Below are positions 1 through 5,055 of a DNA stretch of 5,101 nt, piece after piece. Origin of the DNA: DAMCAP01 sp964369265. GTDB taxonomy: Bacteria > Bacillota > Clostridia > Oscillospirales > Ruminococcaceae. The number at the start of each line of letters is the position of its first letter. The first letter of the stretch is position 1. The stretch is from NCBI GenBank assembly GCA_964369265.1, contig CAYJEV010000119.1:1-5101 (forward strand), read 5' to 3'. A model generated the notes under the pieces. The model did not search any database. It was not told the DNA's origin and saw only the letters and a list, made by a program, of their open reading frames with translations. A program made the translations under genes and the position numbers.

Positions 1-64
1 TTTTGAAAAAAATTTAGCAAAACTTTTACTCTACCTGACGGAACACTTAAAGTTTTCTGCGAAA
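1..64 (+). repeat. Intergenic repeat, left copy (truncated by window edge)
   Basis: Bases 1-64 align without gaps to the reverse complement of 4715-4778, with 55 of 64 positions identical. The longest shared run is ACCTGACGGAACACT at 33-47. Similarity stops sharply after CTGCGAAA: beyond base 64 here, and beyond 4715 on the other copy, the flanks are unrelated, so this looks like a true element boundary. The other end lies outside the window. The boundary sits 49 bases before the proposed birA start, so the element could carry or disturb the birA promoter. No convincing -35/-10 pair is visible in 1-113. Confidence 0.85.
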
Positions 65-68
65 TTTC

Positions 69-82
69 TTAGTCATTAGTCA
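69..82 (+). repeat. Tandem 7-bp direct repeat TTAGTCA x2
   Basis: TTAGTCATTAGTCA lies in the birA leader, between the end of the intergenic repeat and the ribosome binding site. It is the only repeated motif in this short leader. It does not resemble the GTTAAC-type inverted repeat usually bound by Firmicute BirA, so calling it an operator would be speculation. It may be chance in AT-rich DNA. Confidence 0.35.
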
Positions 83-101
83 ATCAAATCTTACTCATAA
101 T

Positions 102-116
102 GGAGGTGCGCGTATT
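102..116 (+). promoter_or_regulatory. birA ribosome binding site that fixes an ATT start
   Basis: GGAGGTG at 102-108 is a near-perfect complement to the 16S rRNA 3' end. The in-frame codon at ideal distance, 7 bases after GGAGG, is ATT (114-116). An ATG overlapping the site (100-102) is in a different frame and gives an unrelated 34-codon reading. In the birA frame, no ATG, GTG or TTG lies between the upstream stop (TAA 48-50) and TTG at 162, and that TTG has no proper ribosome binding site. Confidence 0.75.
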
Positions 117-1085
117 AATACAAAAGACAAAACACTTAAACTGCTCCTCGAAACAAAAGGCTTGCATATTTCAGGCGAAGAAATCGCCGACAAGCTCGGC
201 GTTTCGAGAAATTCAGTTTGGAAGGCTATTAAGCAGTTAACTCAAGAGGGATATAACATTGAAGCCGTTAGAAATAAAGGCTACTCTCTTATAGTTGATG
301 GCGACATAGTTTCAAAAACAGGAATAGAAAGCTATCTTGAGAATAAAGACTTTTTTAATATTGAAGTCCACAATATAGTCAGCTCTACAAATGCTGTCGC
401 AAAGCGATATGCAAGCGATAACGTGGAGGAAGGAAAAGTTATAGTCGCTTTAGAACAAAGCGAAGGAAGGGGAAGATTTGGTAGAGCCTTTTATTCCCCA
501 GCTGAAACTGGAATATATTTTAGCCTTATATTAAATCCTAAAGTCGAAAACAACGATATAATATTTTTAACCTCGCTTGCAGCCGTTGCAGTCTGCGAGG
601 CAATAGAAAAGCTAACAGGAGAAAAGGCTAGCATTAAATGGGTTAATGATATTTTTGTTTCTGAAAAGAAGGTGTGCGGTATTTTAACAGAGGCATCTTT
701 TTCTGTTGAAAACAATGCTGTGGAATATCTTGTTCTTGGAATAGGCATAAATATATACACACCTAAAAATGGGTTTCCTAGCGAAATAAATAAGCTTGCT
801 GGCAGTATAACCTCATCGCCACAAAAAGATGTCCGCAACAAATTGCTGGCAGAATCATTAAACGAGATACTTAAGCTATACACTAACTTTGACACTAATC
901 TAATAGCAAAGCTCTATAAACAAAGGAGCTTTTTGATAGGCAAAGAAGTGTATGTTATTAAAAAAGAAGGCGAAAAGCTTGCGATCGTTATTGATATAAC
1001 AGATAGAAATGAGCTTTTAGTAAAATATCAAGACGAAAAAACAGAAAAGCTTTCCTCAGGAGAAATAAGCTTAAAATTAAATTAA
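114..1085 (+). CDS. birA: Bifunctional biotin-[acetyl-CoA-carboxylase] ligase / biotin repressor BirA
   Basis: Cytoplasmic enzyme that activates biotin with ATP to biotinyl-AMP and attaches it to the lysine of biotin carrier domains; group II forms also bind DNA as biotin-responsive repressors. Read from ATT at 114 the protein has 323 residues, close to the E. coli length. Residues 1-65 form a winged helix (ISGEEIADKLGVSRNSVWKA, then GYNIEAVRNKGYSL). The ligase core has S91-T92-N93, the biotinyl-AMP loop GRGRFGR (118-124), KWVND (175-179) and KKVCGIL, whose second lysine (K186) matches the catalytic lysine of E. coli BirA; GIGIN (209-213) follows. The C-terminal SH3-like domain ends in SSGEISLKL. 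All key residues are intact. A shorter reading from TTG at 162 would delete the first helix (TKDKTLKLLLETKG), which aligns well with family N termini, so ATT is preferred. It sits 15 bases before bioY, clearly one operon. No BirA operator is recognised upstream. Confidence 0.95.
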   Translation: MNTKDKTLKLLLETKGLHISGEEIADKLGVSRNSVWKAIKQLTQEGYNIEAVRNKGYSLIVDGDIVSKTGIESYLENKDFFNIEVHNIVSSTNAVAKRYASDNVEEGKVIVALEQSEGRGRFGRAFYSPAETGIYFSLILNPKVENNDIIFLTSLAAVAVCEAIEKLTGEKASIKWVNDIFVSEKKVCGILTEASFSVENNAVEYLVLGIGINIYTPKNGFPSEINKLAGSITSSPQKDVRNKLLAESLNEILKLYTNFDTNLIAKLYKQRSFLIGKEVYVIKKEGEKLAIVIDITDRNELLVKYQDEKTEKLSSGEISLKLN

Positions 1086-1100
1086 AGGAAGTATAATGAT

Positions 1101-1664
1101 ATGACAAATACAAATAAAATAACAACAAGAGATTTAACCTACATAGCTATCTGCACCAGCTTAATGGCTATTTGTTCATGGATAGTAATTCCGTTTGGAG
1201 CTGTTCCTTTTACAATGCAGACTTTTGGTGTGTTTATAGCGCTTAATCTGCTTGGAGGAAAAAAGGGAAGCCTAAGCATTATGGTCTATATTTTTATGGG
1301 AATTATAGGTCTGCCTGTGTTTGCTGGATTTGGTGGGGGCTTATCCTCTTTATTAGGGCCAACTGGGGGATATATATGGGGGTTTTTAGCGCAAGGTTTA
1401 GTTTATTTCGCTGCTGAAAAAGTTCTTCCAAAAAGCAAGCTCAATGATATTATAGCGAGCGTTTTAGGGCTAGCAGCTTGCTATATGCTAGGCACAATAT
1501 GGTTTGTTAATGTGTATTCGGCTAATGTTGGTGCGATAGGTTATGGCAGTGCGTTAATGATGTGCGTTGTTCCATTCATAATTCCAGACTTAACAAAGCT
1601 TCTGCTCTCTGTAGTTGTTTGCAAGGCTATAAAGCCACAAATCATGAGAGAATATAGTAGATAA
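1101..1664 (+). CDS. bioY: Biotin transporter BioY, ECF S component
   Basis: Membrane protein of 187 residues that binds biotin and delivers it into the cell together with the ECF energising module (T protein and two ATPases). Length and pattern are typical of BioY: about six hydrophobic segments between residues 12 and 175. The conserved stretches are PFTMQTFGVFIAL (36-48), LGGKKG (51-56), the glycine-rich GLPVFAGFGGGLSSLLGPTGG (70-90) with GYIWGFL, and the C-terminal PFIIPDLTKLLLS (158-170). The ATG at 1101 follows AAAGGAAG (1084-1091) at 9 bases spacing; the ATG at 1096 ends after two codons (ATG ATA TGA), so it is not the start. No energising genes are nearby, so it probably shares a common ECF module or works as a solitary BioY. 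It is co-transcribed with birA; biotin control of both by BirA is expected from the family but no operator is seen. Confidence 0.97.
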   Translation: MTNTNKITTRDLTYIAICTSLMAICSWIVIPFGAVPFTMQTFGVFIALNLLGGKKGSLSIMVYIFMGIIGLPVFAGFGGGLSSLLGPTGGYIWGFLAQGLVYFAAEKVLPKSKLNDIIASVLGLAACYMLGTIWFVNVYSANVGAIGYGSALMMCVVPFIIPDLTKLLLSVVVCKAIKPQIMREYSR

Positions 1665-1725
1665 GCTTAGTTTTAGGTATAATATTATATCGTTATTACT
1701 AAATGTATAAAAATAGATGTGTTTA

Positions 1726-1753
1726 TGGCTTATATCTTCGTATAGTTAAGCCA
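1726..1753. other. Small hairpin in the bioY 3' region
   Basis: TGGCTTA (1726-1732) and TAAGCCA (1747-1753) can form a 7-bp stem around a 14-base loop. No T-tract follows on the plus strand, so it is not a terminator by itself. The rest of 1665-1797 is AT-rich with no ORF or other signal. It could be a processing or stability structure, or chance. Confidence 0.3.
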
Positions 1754-1797
1754 CATCCCAAAATCACTGCTCAATAAATACAAATAAAGCTACAATA

Positions 1798-1835
1798 AAA
1801 AATTGCCACTACTAAAAATAATAGTGGCAATTTTT
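1798..1835. terminator. Bidirectional intrinsic terminator between convergent genes
   Basis: A perfect 14-bp stem (AAAATTGCCACTA with its partner 1822-1835) encloses the loop CTAAAAATAA at 1812-1821. On the plus strand it runs into TTTTTGTTTAGTTGTTTT, ending birA-bioY. On the minus strand the mirror A-run gives TTTTTATTGT, ending the DUF4253 gene whose stop codon lies 11 bases away. The convergent gene arrangement fits a two-way terminator. Confidence 0.92.
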
Positions 1836-1846
1836 GTTTAGTTGTT

Positions 1847-2593
1847 TTAATCCCACCAAAATGTCCATGGCACTGATGTCATTAGAAGCTTTGATAGCTT
1901 ATTGATCGTACCTAGCCCTTGCTCAATAATATCGTTGCAGAAAATATACATTTCTGTTGCAACTTTTAGAGCAGTGGCTTCGTCATTTATTCTAATATCG
2001 TTAAATTCTAGCATATCAGAGCTAATAACAACTGGTCTAACATAATATTTCTCATACCAATACTTGCAAACTGCCATCAGTTCTAAGGTGTCTGGGCATT
2101 CGTTCCATCCGCCAAAAGGAAGATAAGCGAAAATTTCCCAAGGATTAGTAACAGGCACACGAGCGAAAATAATCTCTTTTGTTTCTTCTGTACCATCTTC
2201 GCATAGGCTTTCAAAATTATCAAACCCATATTCTATTGCTTTTGCTGGCTTGCCCATAAAGGCTGAGATGTCAGCTTCTCGTTCTTTTATTTTCCTTGCG
2301 AAGTACTCCTCGCCAGAAACAAGCTCTGAATTTTTCATTTTCTCATTATATTTTATAATGTTTTCGCGAACTATTTCTTCCTCATCGTTATTTAAGTTCA
2401 TTAACAAAGTTTCATATAAAGTTTCGCTTGGTATAATGAAAACTGGTCTATAAGGAAAACCAGCATCCATTGAGTTAACTGCTTCTCGATTATAAAGCTT
2501 AAATACATCCCCTATTTCTGTGCCAGCGGGGATAACCTCACAATTTATACCAATAAGATCTATTATATCTTTGGCTAATTCTGAAATTGCCAT
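1847..2593 (-). CDS. DUF4253 domain-containing protein, function unknown
   Basis: Protein of 248 residues with no signal peptide or membrane segment, so probably cytoplasmic. The C-terminal part (about 140-248) matches the DUF4253 pattern as I remember it: PWEIFAYLPFGGWNECP (151-167), KYWYEKYYVRPVVIS with the following DMLEF, then EMYIFCNDIIEQGLGTINKL (214-233) and the terminal WTFWWD. Residues 1-140 show no motif I can name; about 64-110 is rich in Glu and Lys and probably helical. No biochemical role is established for the family, so none is assigned. The ATG has a good ribosome binding site (AGAAGGTG, 6 bases before it). It lies downstream of glyA in the same direction but behind a strong terminator. 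It therefore needs its own promoter or readthrough; a weak TTAATA-17-GATAAA pair overlaps the terminator's distal arm. It is convergent with bioY, and no partner gene is next to it. Confidence 0.9.
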   Translation of the reverse strand: MAISELAKDIIDLIGINCEVIPAGTEIGDVFKLYNREAVNSMDAGFPYRPVFIIPSETLYETLLMNLNNDEEEIVRENIIKYNEKMKNSELVSGEEYFARKIKEREADISAFMGKPAKAIEYGFDNFESLCEDGTEETKEIIFARVPVTNPWEIFAYLPFGGWNECPDTLELMAVCKYWYEKYYVRPVVISSDMLEFNDIRINDEATALKVATEMYIFCNDIIEQGLGTINKLSKLLMTSVPWTFWWD

Positions 2594-2627
2594 TTTAACA
2601 CCTTCTTTTTAAAAGTTTATCATCTAA

Positions 2628-2673
2628 AAATAGCGAAATATTAACGCTGAGAGCATTTAATATTTCGCTATTT
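2628..2673 (-). terminator. Intrinsic terminator of glyA
   Basis: AAATAGCGAAATATTAA (2628-2644) pairs perfectly with 2657-2673, a 17-bp stem with a 12-base loop. On the minus strand the stem is followed by TTTTTAGATG. It lies 38 bases beyond the glyA stop. The stem is unusually long but A/T-rich. It separates glyA from the DUF4253 gene. A smaller 7-bp hairpin (CATACTA/TAGTATG, 2701-2718) overlaps the glyA stop codon and lacks a T-tract. Confidence 0.88.
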
Positions 2674-2710
2674 AAAATTAAGTTATTACAACTAAACTTA
2701 CATACTAAAA

Positions 2711-4003
2711 TTAGTATGGGGAGTTAGTGTCAACGATTTGGAAAGTATCCTCGTCTGAGTAAATTGGGTAGTCGGAGCAAAGCTCTGTAACACCCTTACG
2801 AATAGCATCAGCAGAGTTTTCAAAGTCAAAGATAGTAAGCTTAATCCACTCAGCAATCTTAACCATTGCGTCCTCGCCAAAGCCTCTAGTTGTAACAGCG
2901 GCAGTACCAATTCTAATACCACTAGTTACAAATGGGCTTAGTGGCTCATTTGGCACAGAGTTTTTGTTAACTGTGATATAAACTTCATCTAGTCTATGCT
3001 CAAGCTCTTTACCAGTAACGCCAGTGCCTCTAAGGTCGATTAGGATTAGATGGTTATCAGTTCCATCAGAAACCATCTTAATGCCATGCTTTTTAAGCTC
3101 AGAAGCAAGCTTTGCGCAGTTAGCCTTAACTTTTTGTGCGTATTCTTTCCATTCTGGTCTTAGAACTTCGCCAAAGCTTACAGCCTTACCAGCAATAACA
3201 TGCTCTAATGGACCGCCTTGAAGGCCAGGGAAGATAGCTTTGTCAATTTTTTGAGCATGCTCAGCCTTGCAAAGAATCATACCACCACGAGGACCTCTTA
3301 ATGTCTTATGAGTTGTTGTTGTTACAACATCAGCATAAGGAACTGGGTTTTGATGCTCGCCAGCAGCAACTAAGCCAGCGATATGAGCCATATCTACCAT
3401 GAAGATAGCGCCAACTTCTTTTGCGATGTCTGCAAATTTAGAGAAGTCAATATCTCTAGGATATGCACTTGCACCAGCAACAATCATTTTTGGCTTATGC
3501 TCAACAGCTAAAGCTCTAACAGCTTCGTAATCGATGAAGCCTTTTTCATCCAGCCCATAAGGAACGAAGTTATAAGTTTTTCCAGAGAAGTTAACTGGAG
3601 AACCATGAGTTAAGTGTCCGCCTTCAGCAAGGCTCATACCAAGAATAGTATCGCCTGGGCTTAGGAAAGCCATGTAAGCTCCAGCGTTTGCTTGTGAGCC
3701 TGAGTGAGGTTGTACATTTGCGTGCTCTGCACCAAATATCTCCTTAGCTCTCTCTCTAGCGATGTTCTCGACAACATCAACACACTCGCAGCCGCCATAA
3801 TATCTCTTTGCTGGATATCCTTCTGCGTACTTGTTAGTTAACACACTACCAACAGCAGCTAAAACAGCTGGAGAAACAATATTTTCGCTTGCAATAAGCT
3901 CAATATTTCTCATTTGTCTGTCTAGCTCTTTTTTCATTGCTGCGCCCACTTCTGGGTCAAACTTGGAAACCTCTTTAATACTATCTACGAAATTCTTAAA
4001 CAT
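2711..4003 (-). CDS. glyA: Serine hydroxymethyltransferase
   Basis: Cytoplasmic PLP enzyme that converts serine and tetrahydrofolate to glycine and 5,10-methylene-tetrahydrofolate, the main one-carbon source for purine, thymidylate and methionine synthesis. The protein has 430 residues (E. coli GlyA has 417); most of the excess is a short C-terminal tail after about residue 415. Family motifs are all present: NIELIASENIVSPAV (33-47), NKYAEGYPAKRYYGG (57-71), QPHSGSQAN (98-106), GGHLTHG (128-134, with the ring-stacking His130), VDMAHIAGLVAAG (203-215, with PLP-contacting Asp204), the Schiff-base lysine K233 in TTTTHKTLRGPRGG, and SGIRIGTAA with substrate-carboxylate Arg364. Nothing is missing, so it should be active. 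The ATG is preceded by GGGAGG at 8 bases spacing, and a near-consensus promoter lies just upstream, which fits high expression. The 5' leader is only about 35 bases, leaving no room for a riboswitch. It faces away from the small membrane protein gene and is followed by a strong terminator, so it is probably monocistronic. Confidence 0.98.
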   Translation of the reverse strand: MFKNFVDSIKEVSKFDPEVGAAMKKELDRQMRNIELIASENIVSPAVLAAVGSVLTNKYAEGYPAKRYYGGCECVDVVENIARERAKEIFGAEHANVQPHSGSQANAGAYMAFLSPGDTILGMSLAEGGHLTHGSPVNFSGKTYNFVPYGLDEKGFIDYEAVRALAVEHKPKMIVAGASAYPRDIDFSKFADIAKEVGAIFMVDMAHIAGLVAAGEHQNPVPYADVVTTTTHKTLRGPRGGMILCKAEHAQKIDKAIFPGLQGGPLEHVIAGKAVSFGEVLRPEWKEYAQKVKANCAKLASELKKHGIKMVSDGTDNHLILIDLRGTGVTGKELEHRLDEVYITVNKNSVPNEPLSPFVTSGIRIGTAAVTTRGFGEDAMVKIAEWIKLTIFDFENSADAIRKGVTELCSDYPIYSDEDTFQIVDTNSPY

Positions 4004-4045
4004 GTAAATCGCCTCCCAAAAAATTTTTGATTTTGCTTAACTTCT

Positions 4046-4074
4046 ATTATAAAGCTATTACGCTAACTATTCAA
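4046..4074 (-). promoter_or_regulatory. Sigma-A type promoter of glyA
   Basis: On the minus strand, TTGAAT (4069-4074) is followed after exactly 17 bases by a perfect TATAAT (4046-4051). Transcription would start near 4039, about 36 bases before the glyA ATG at 4003. Location, spacing and sequence all agree. Confidence 0.85.
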
Positions 4075-4169
4075 GAGATTTAAACGAATTCATACAGTTT
4101 ATAGCAATTTTTGGTTATTTTAAATTAAATACTCTCTCTATATTAGATGATTTGTCAAAAAAATTTATA

Positions 4170-4198
4170 TAGATTTTTACAGAATTTTATGGTACAAT
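4170..4198 (+). promoter_or_regulatory. Extended -10 promoter for the small membrane protein gene
   Basis: TATGGTACAAT (4188-4198) fits the extended -10 consensus, TG followed one base later by a TATAAT-like hexamer (TACAAT, 4193-4198). The -35 at 17 bases spacing (TAGATT, 4170-4175) is weak, as is common with extended -10 sites. Transcription would start near 4205, giving a leader of about 53 bases that contains a small hairpin (AAATAG 4213-4218 with CTATTT 4224-4229). The remaining divergent region (4075-4169) is AT-rich with no ORF or clear operator. Confidence 0.65.
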
Positions 4199-4257
4199 TT
4201 AATACAGTAATAAAATAGTTTTGCTATTTAAATATTTAGAATAGGAAGGTGTATTTA

Positions 4258-4698
4258 ATGATGATGTATGGATACGATATGGGATATGGCGGAGGCGGAT
4301 TCGAAGATCCTTTTTTGATGGATAGCGGGCATGGATTCACAGGCATTTTATCCTTTATGAACAGCTGGCCTGATTGGGCGGTTACTTTAATGACAATTGC
4401 TGCCATTATAATTGGCGGATATATTTTAGGCAAAATCATAGGCTCTATTTACGCTTCAATTAAATACCCAGACCCAGATAAGCCACAAATTTTCACTTCT
4501 AAGCAAAAGATAGGCTTTTTATGCATAGCTGTTTTGGTTAGTGGCTTAATTTACTTTGCATTAAAGCCGCCAGTTGAGGAGCTTCCAGAGGACATGATGG
4601 GCGAGATGGGTGAAATGGGAGACTATGGAGTTATGGGAGAAGATCCTATGGTTGGTGATTACGGAAAAGATAACCCTATTGTTGCTACAGTTGGGTAG
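4258..4698 (+). CDS. Small two-helix membrane protein with Met/Gly/acid-rich tails, unknown function
   Basis: Protein of 146 residues; I do not recognise a family. ATG at 4258 is chosen because AGGAAGG (4243-4249) lies 8 bases upstream; the in-frame GTG at 4249 falls inside that ribosome binding site. The N terminus is Met/Tyr/Gly-rich (MMMYGYDMGYGGGG). Two hydrophobic segments follow, about 40-64 (WAVTLMTIAAIIIGGYILGKIIG) and 85-103 (IGFLCIAVLVSGLIYFAL). The loop between them carries lysines and PDPDKP, so by the positive-inside rule it should be cytoplasmic, placing both tails outside. The C-terminal tail (104-146) is acidic, with GEMGEMGDYG-type spacing and Met at 113, 114, 117, 120, 126 and 131. 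There is no signal peptide cleavage site, LPXTG or lipobox. Met-rich extracytoplasmic tails sometimes bind copper or silver, but without His or Cys this is only a guess. It appears monocistronic, divergent from glyA, with its own promoter. Confidence 0.85.
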   Translation: MMMYGYDMGYGGGGFEDPFLMDSGHGFTGILSFMNSWPDWAVTLMTIAAIIIGGYILGKIIGSIYASIKYPDPDKPQIFTSKQKIGFLCIAVLVSGLIYFALKPPVEELPEDMMGEMGEMGDYGVMGEDPMVGDYGKDNPIVATVG

Positions 4699-4714
4699 TG
4701 AAAAATTGTAAGGG

Positions 4715-4778
4715 TTTCGCAGTAAACTTTTAGTGTTCCGTCAGGTTTACTGAGAGTTTTGCTCAATTTTTTGCAAAA
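4715..4778 (-). repeat. Intergenic repeat, right copy (inverted relative to the left copy)
   Basis: The reverse complement matches bases 1-64 at 55 of 64 positions without gaps. Its boundary (TTTCGCAG on the plus strand) begins 16 bases after the stop codon of the small membrane protein gene. This copy keeps an 8-bp inverted repeat (4720-4727 with 4745-4752) that the left copy has lost through substitutions. The copy probably continues rightward into 4779-5074, but the left copy is cut off by the window so this cannot be shown. Confidence 0.85.
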
Positions 4779-4783
4779 AATTG
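4764..4783. repeat. Perfect 20-bp palindrome in the intergenic element
   Basis: CAATTTTTTG followed directly by its complement CAAAAAATTG gives complete two-fold symmetry. As RNA it would fold only weakly because there is no free loop, so a protein-binding site or a cruciform-prone junction is as plausible as a terminator hairpin. The left copy (within 1-15) has substitutions that break the symmetry. Confidence 0.7.
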
Positions 4784-5038
4784 CGGTGTCGAGAGGCAGA
4801 GCCTTCGGCGCTTTCCGCAGAAAGCGAAACACTTTAAAAAGAAACTTAAAAGCTTTCACATCAAAAAATAAGACAGGCACAAACACTAGTTATTCACAAT
4901 TAAAAACTGGGGTGACGACAGGTGAAAGCTTAACTAGCCCATAAACAGAGGAACGCACTATCCGTACCCACCCATCAAGTAAGCGAGAGCGGAGCCTTGA
5001 TGGCAAGAAAACCATATGATTTACACATAAATTAAAAT

Positions 5039-5055
5039 GGCGACTGATAGTCGCC
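5039..5055. repeat. GC-rich 7-bp hairpin followed by CTACAA
   Basis: GGCGACT and AGTCGCC form a perfect stem around the 3-base loop GAT, followed by GCTACAATTTG. The G/C-rich stem stands out in AT-rich surroundings. It resembles GGCGAC...GTCGCC hairpins next to CTACAA that I recall from clostridial intergenic repeats; that resemblance is from memory and was not searched. There is no T-tract on either strand, so it is not a typical terminator. Confidence 0.6.

Noticed and set aside
100..200. ATG at 100-102 as the start of birA through a frameshift
   Set aside because: This ATG overlaps the ribosome binding site and its frame encodes an unrelated peptide ending after about 34 codons; reaching the BirA frame would need a frameshift for which no slippery site is seen. 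The in-frame ATT is simpler.
1096..1104. Two-codon ORF ATG ATA TGA overlapping the bioY ATG, resembling a translational-coupling leader
   Set aside because: It is probably a chance result of the ATGATATGA sequence; spacing from AAAGGAAG fits the ATG at 1101, and nothing else supports a leader peptide.
4004..4110. Riboswitch (glycine, tetrahydrofolate or SAM) upstream of glyA
   Set aside because: The promoter lies so close that the leader is only about 36 bases, too short for any of these aptamers, and no terminator hairpin precedes the start.
4720..4760. Intrinsic terminator for the small membrane protein gene
   Set aside because: The 8-bp stem is A/T-rich, has a 17-base loop and is followed by GAGAGTTTT rather than a clean T-tract; too weak to call.
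1..4778. A composite transposon bounded by the inverted 64-bp repeats
   Set aside because: No transposase or integrase is present and the content includes housekeeping glyA and birA; independent insertions of a dispersed repeat are more likely.
4659..4886. 75-codon minus-strand ORF crossing the end of the membrane protein gene
   Set aside because: It overlaps the 3' end of a better supported gene antisense, has no ribosome binding site, and covers the repeat, so it is not listed as a gene.
4759..4944. 61-codon basic ORF on the plus strand in the repeat region
   Set aside because: It has no ribosome binding site, it starts inside the repeat, and its Lys/Arg/Thr-rich translation follows from the A-rich hairpin sequence. 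It is likely a non-coding shadow.
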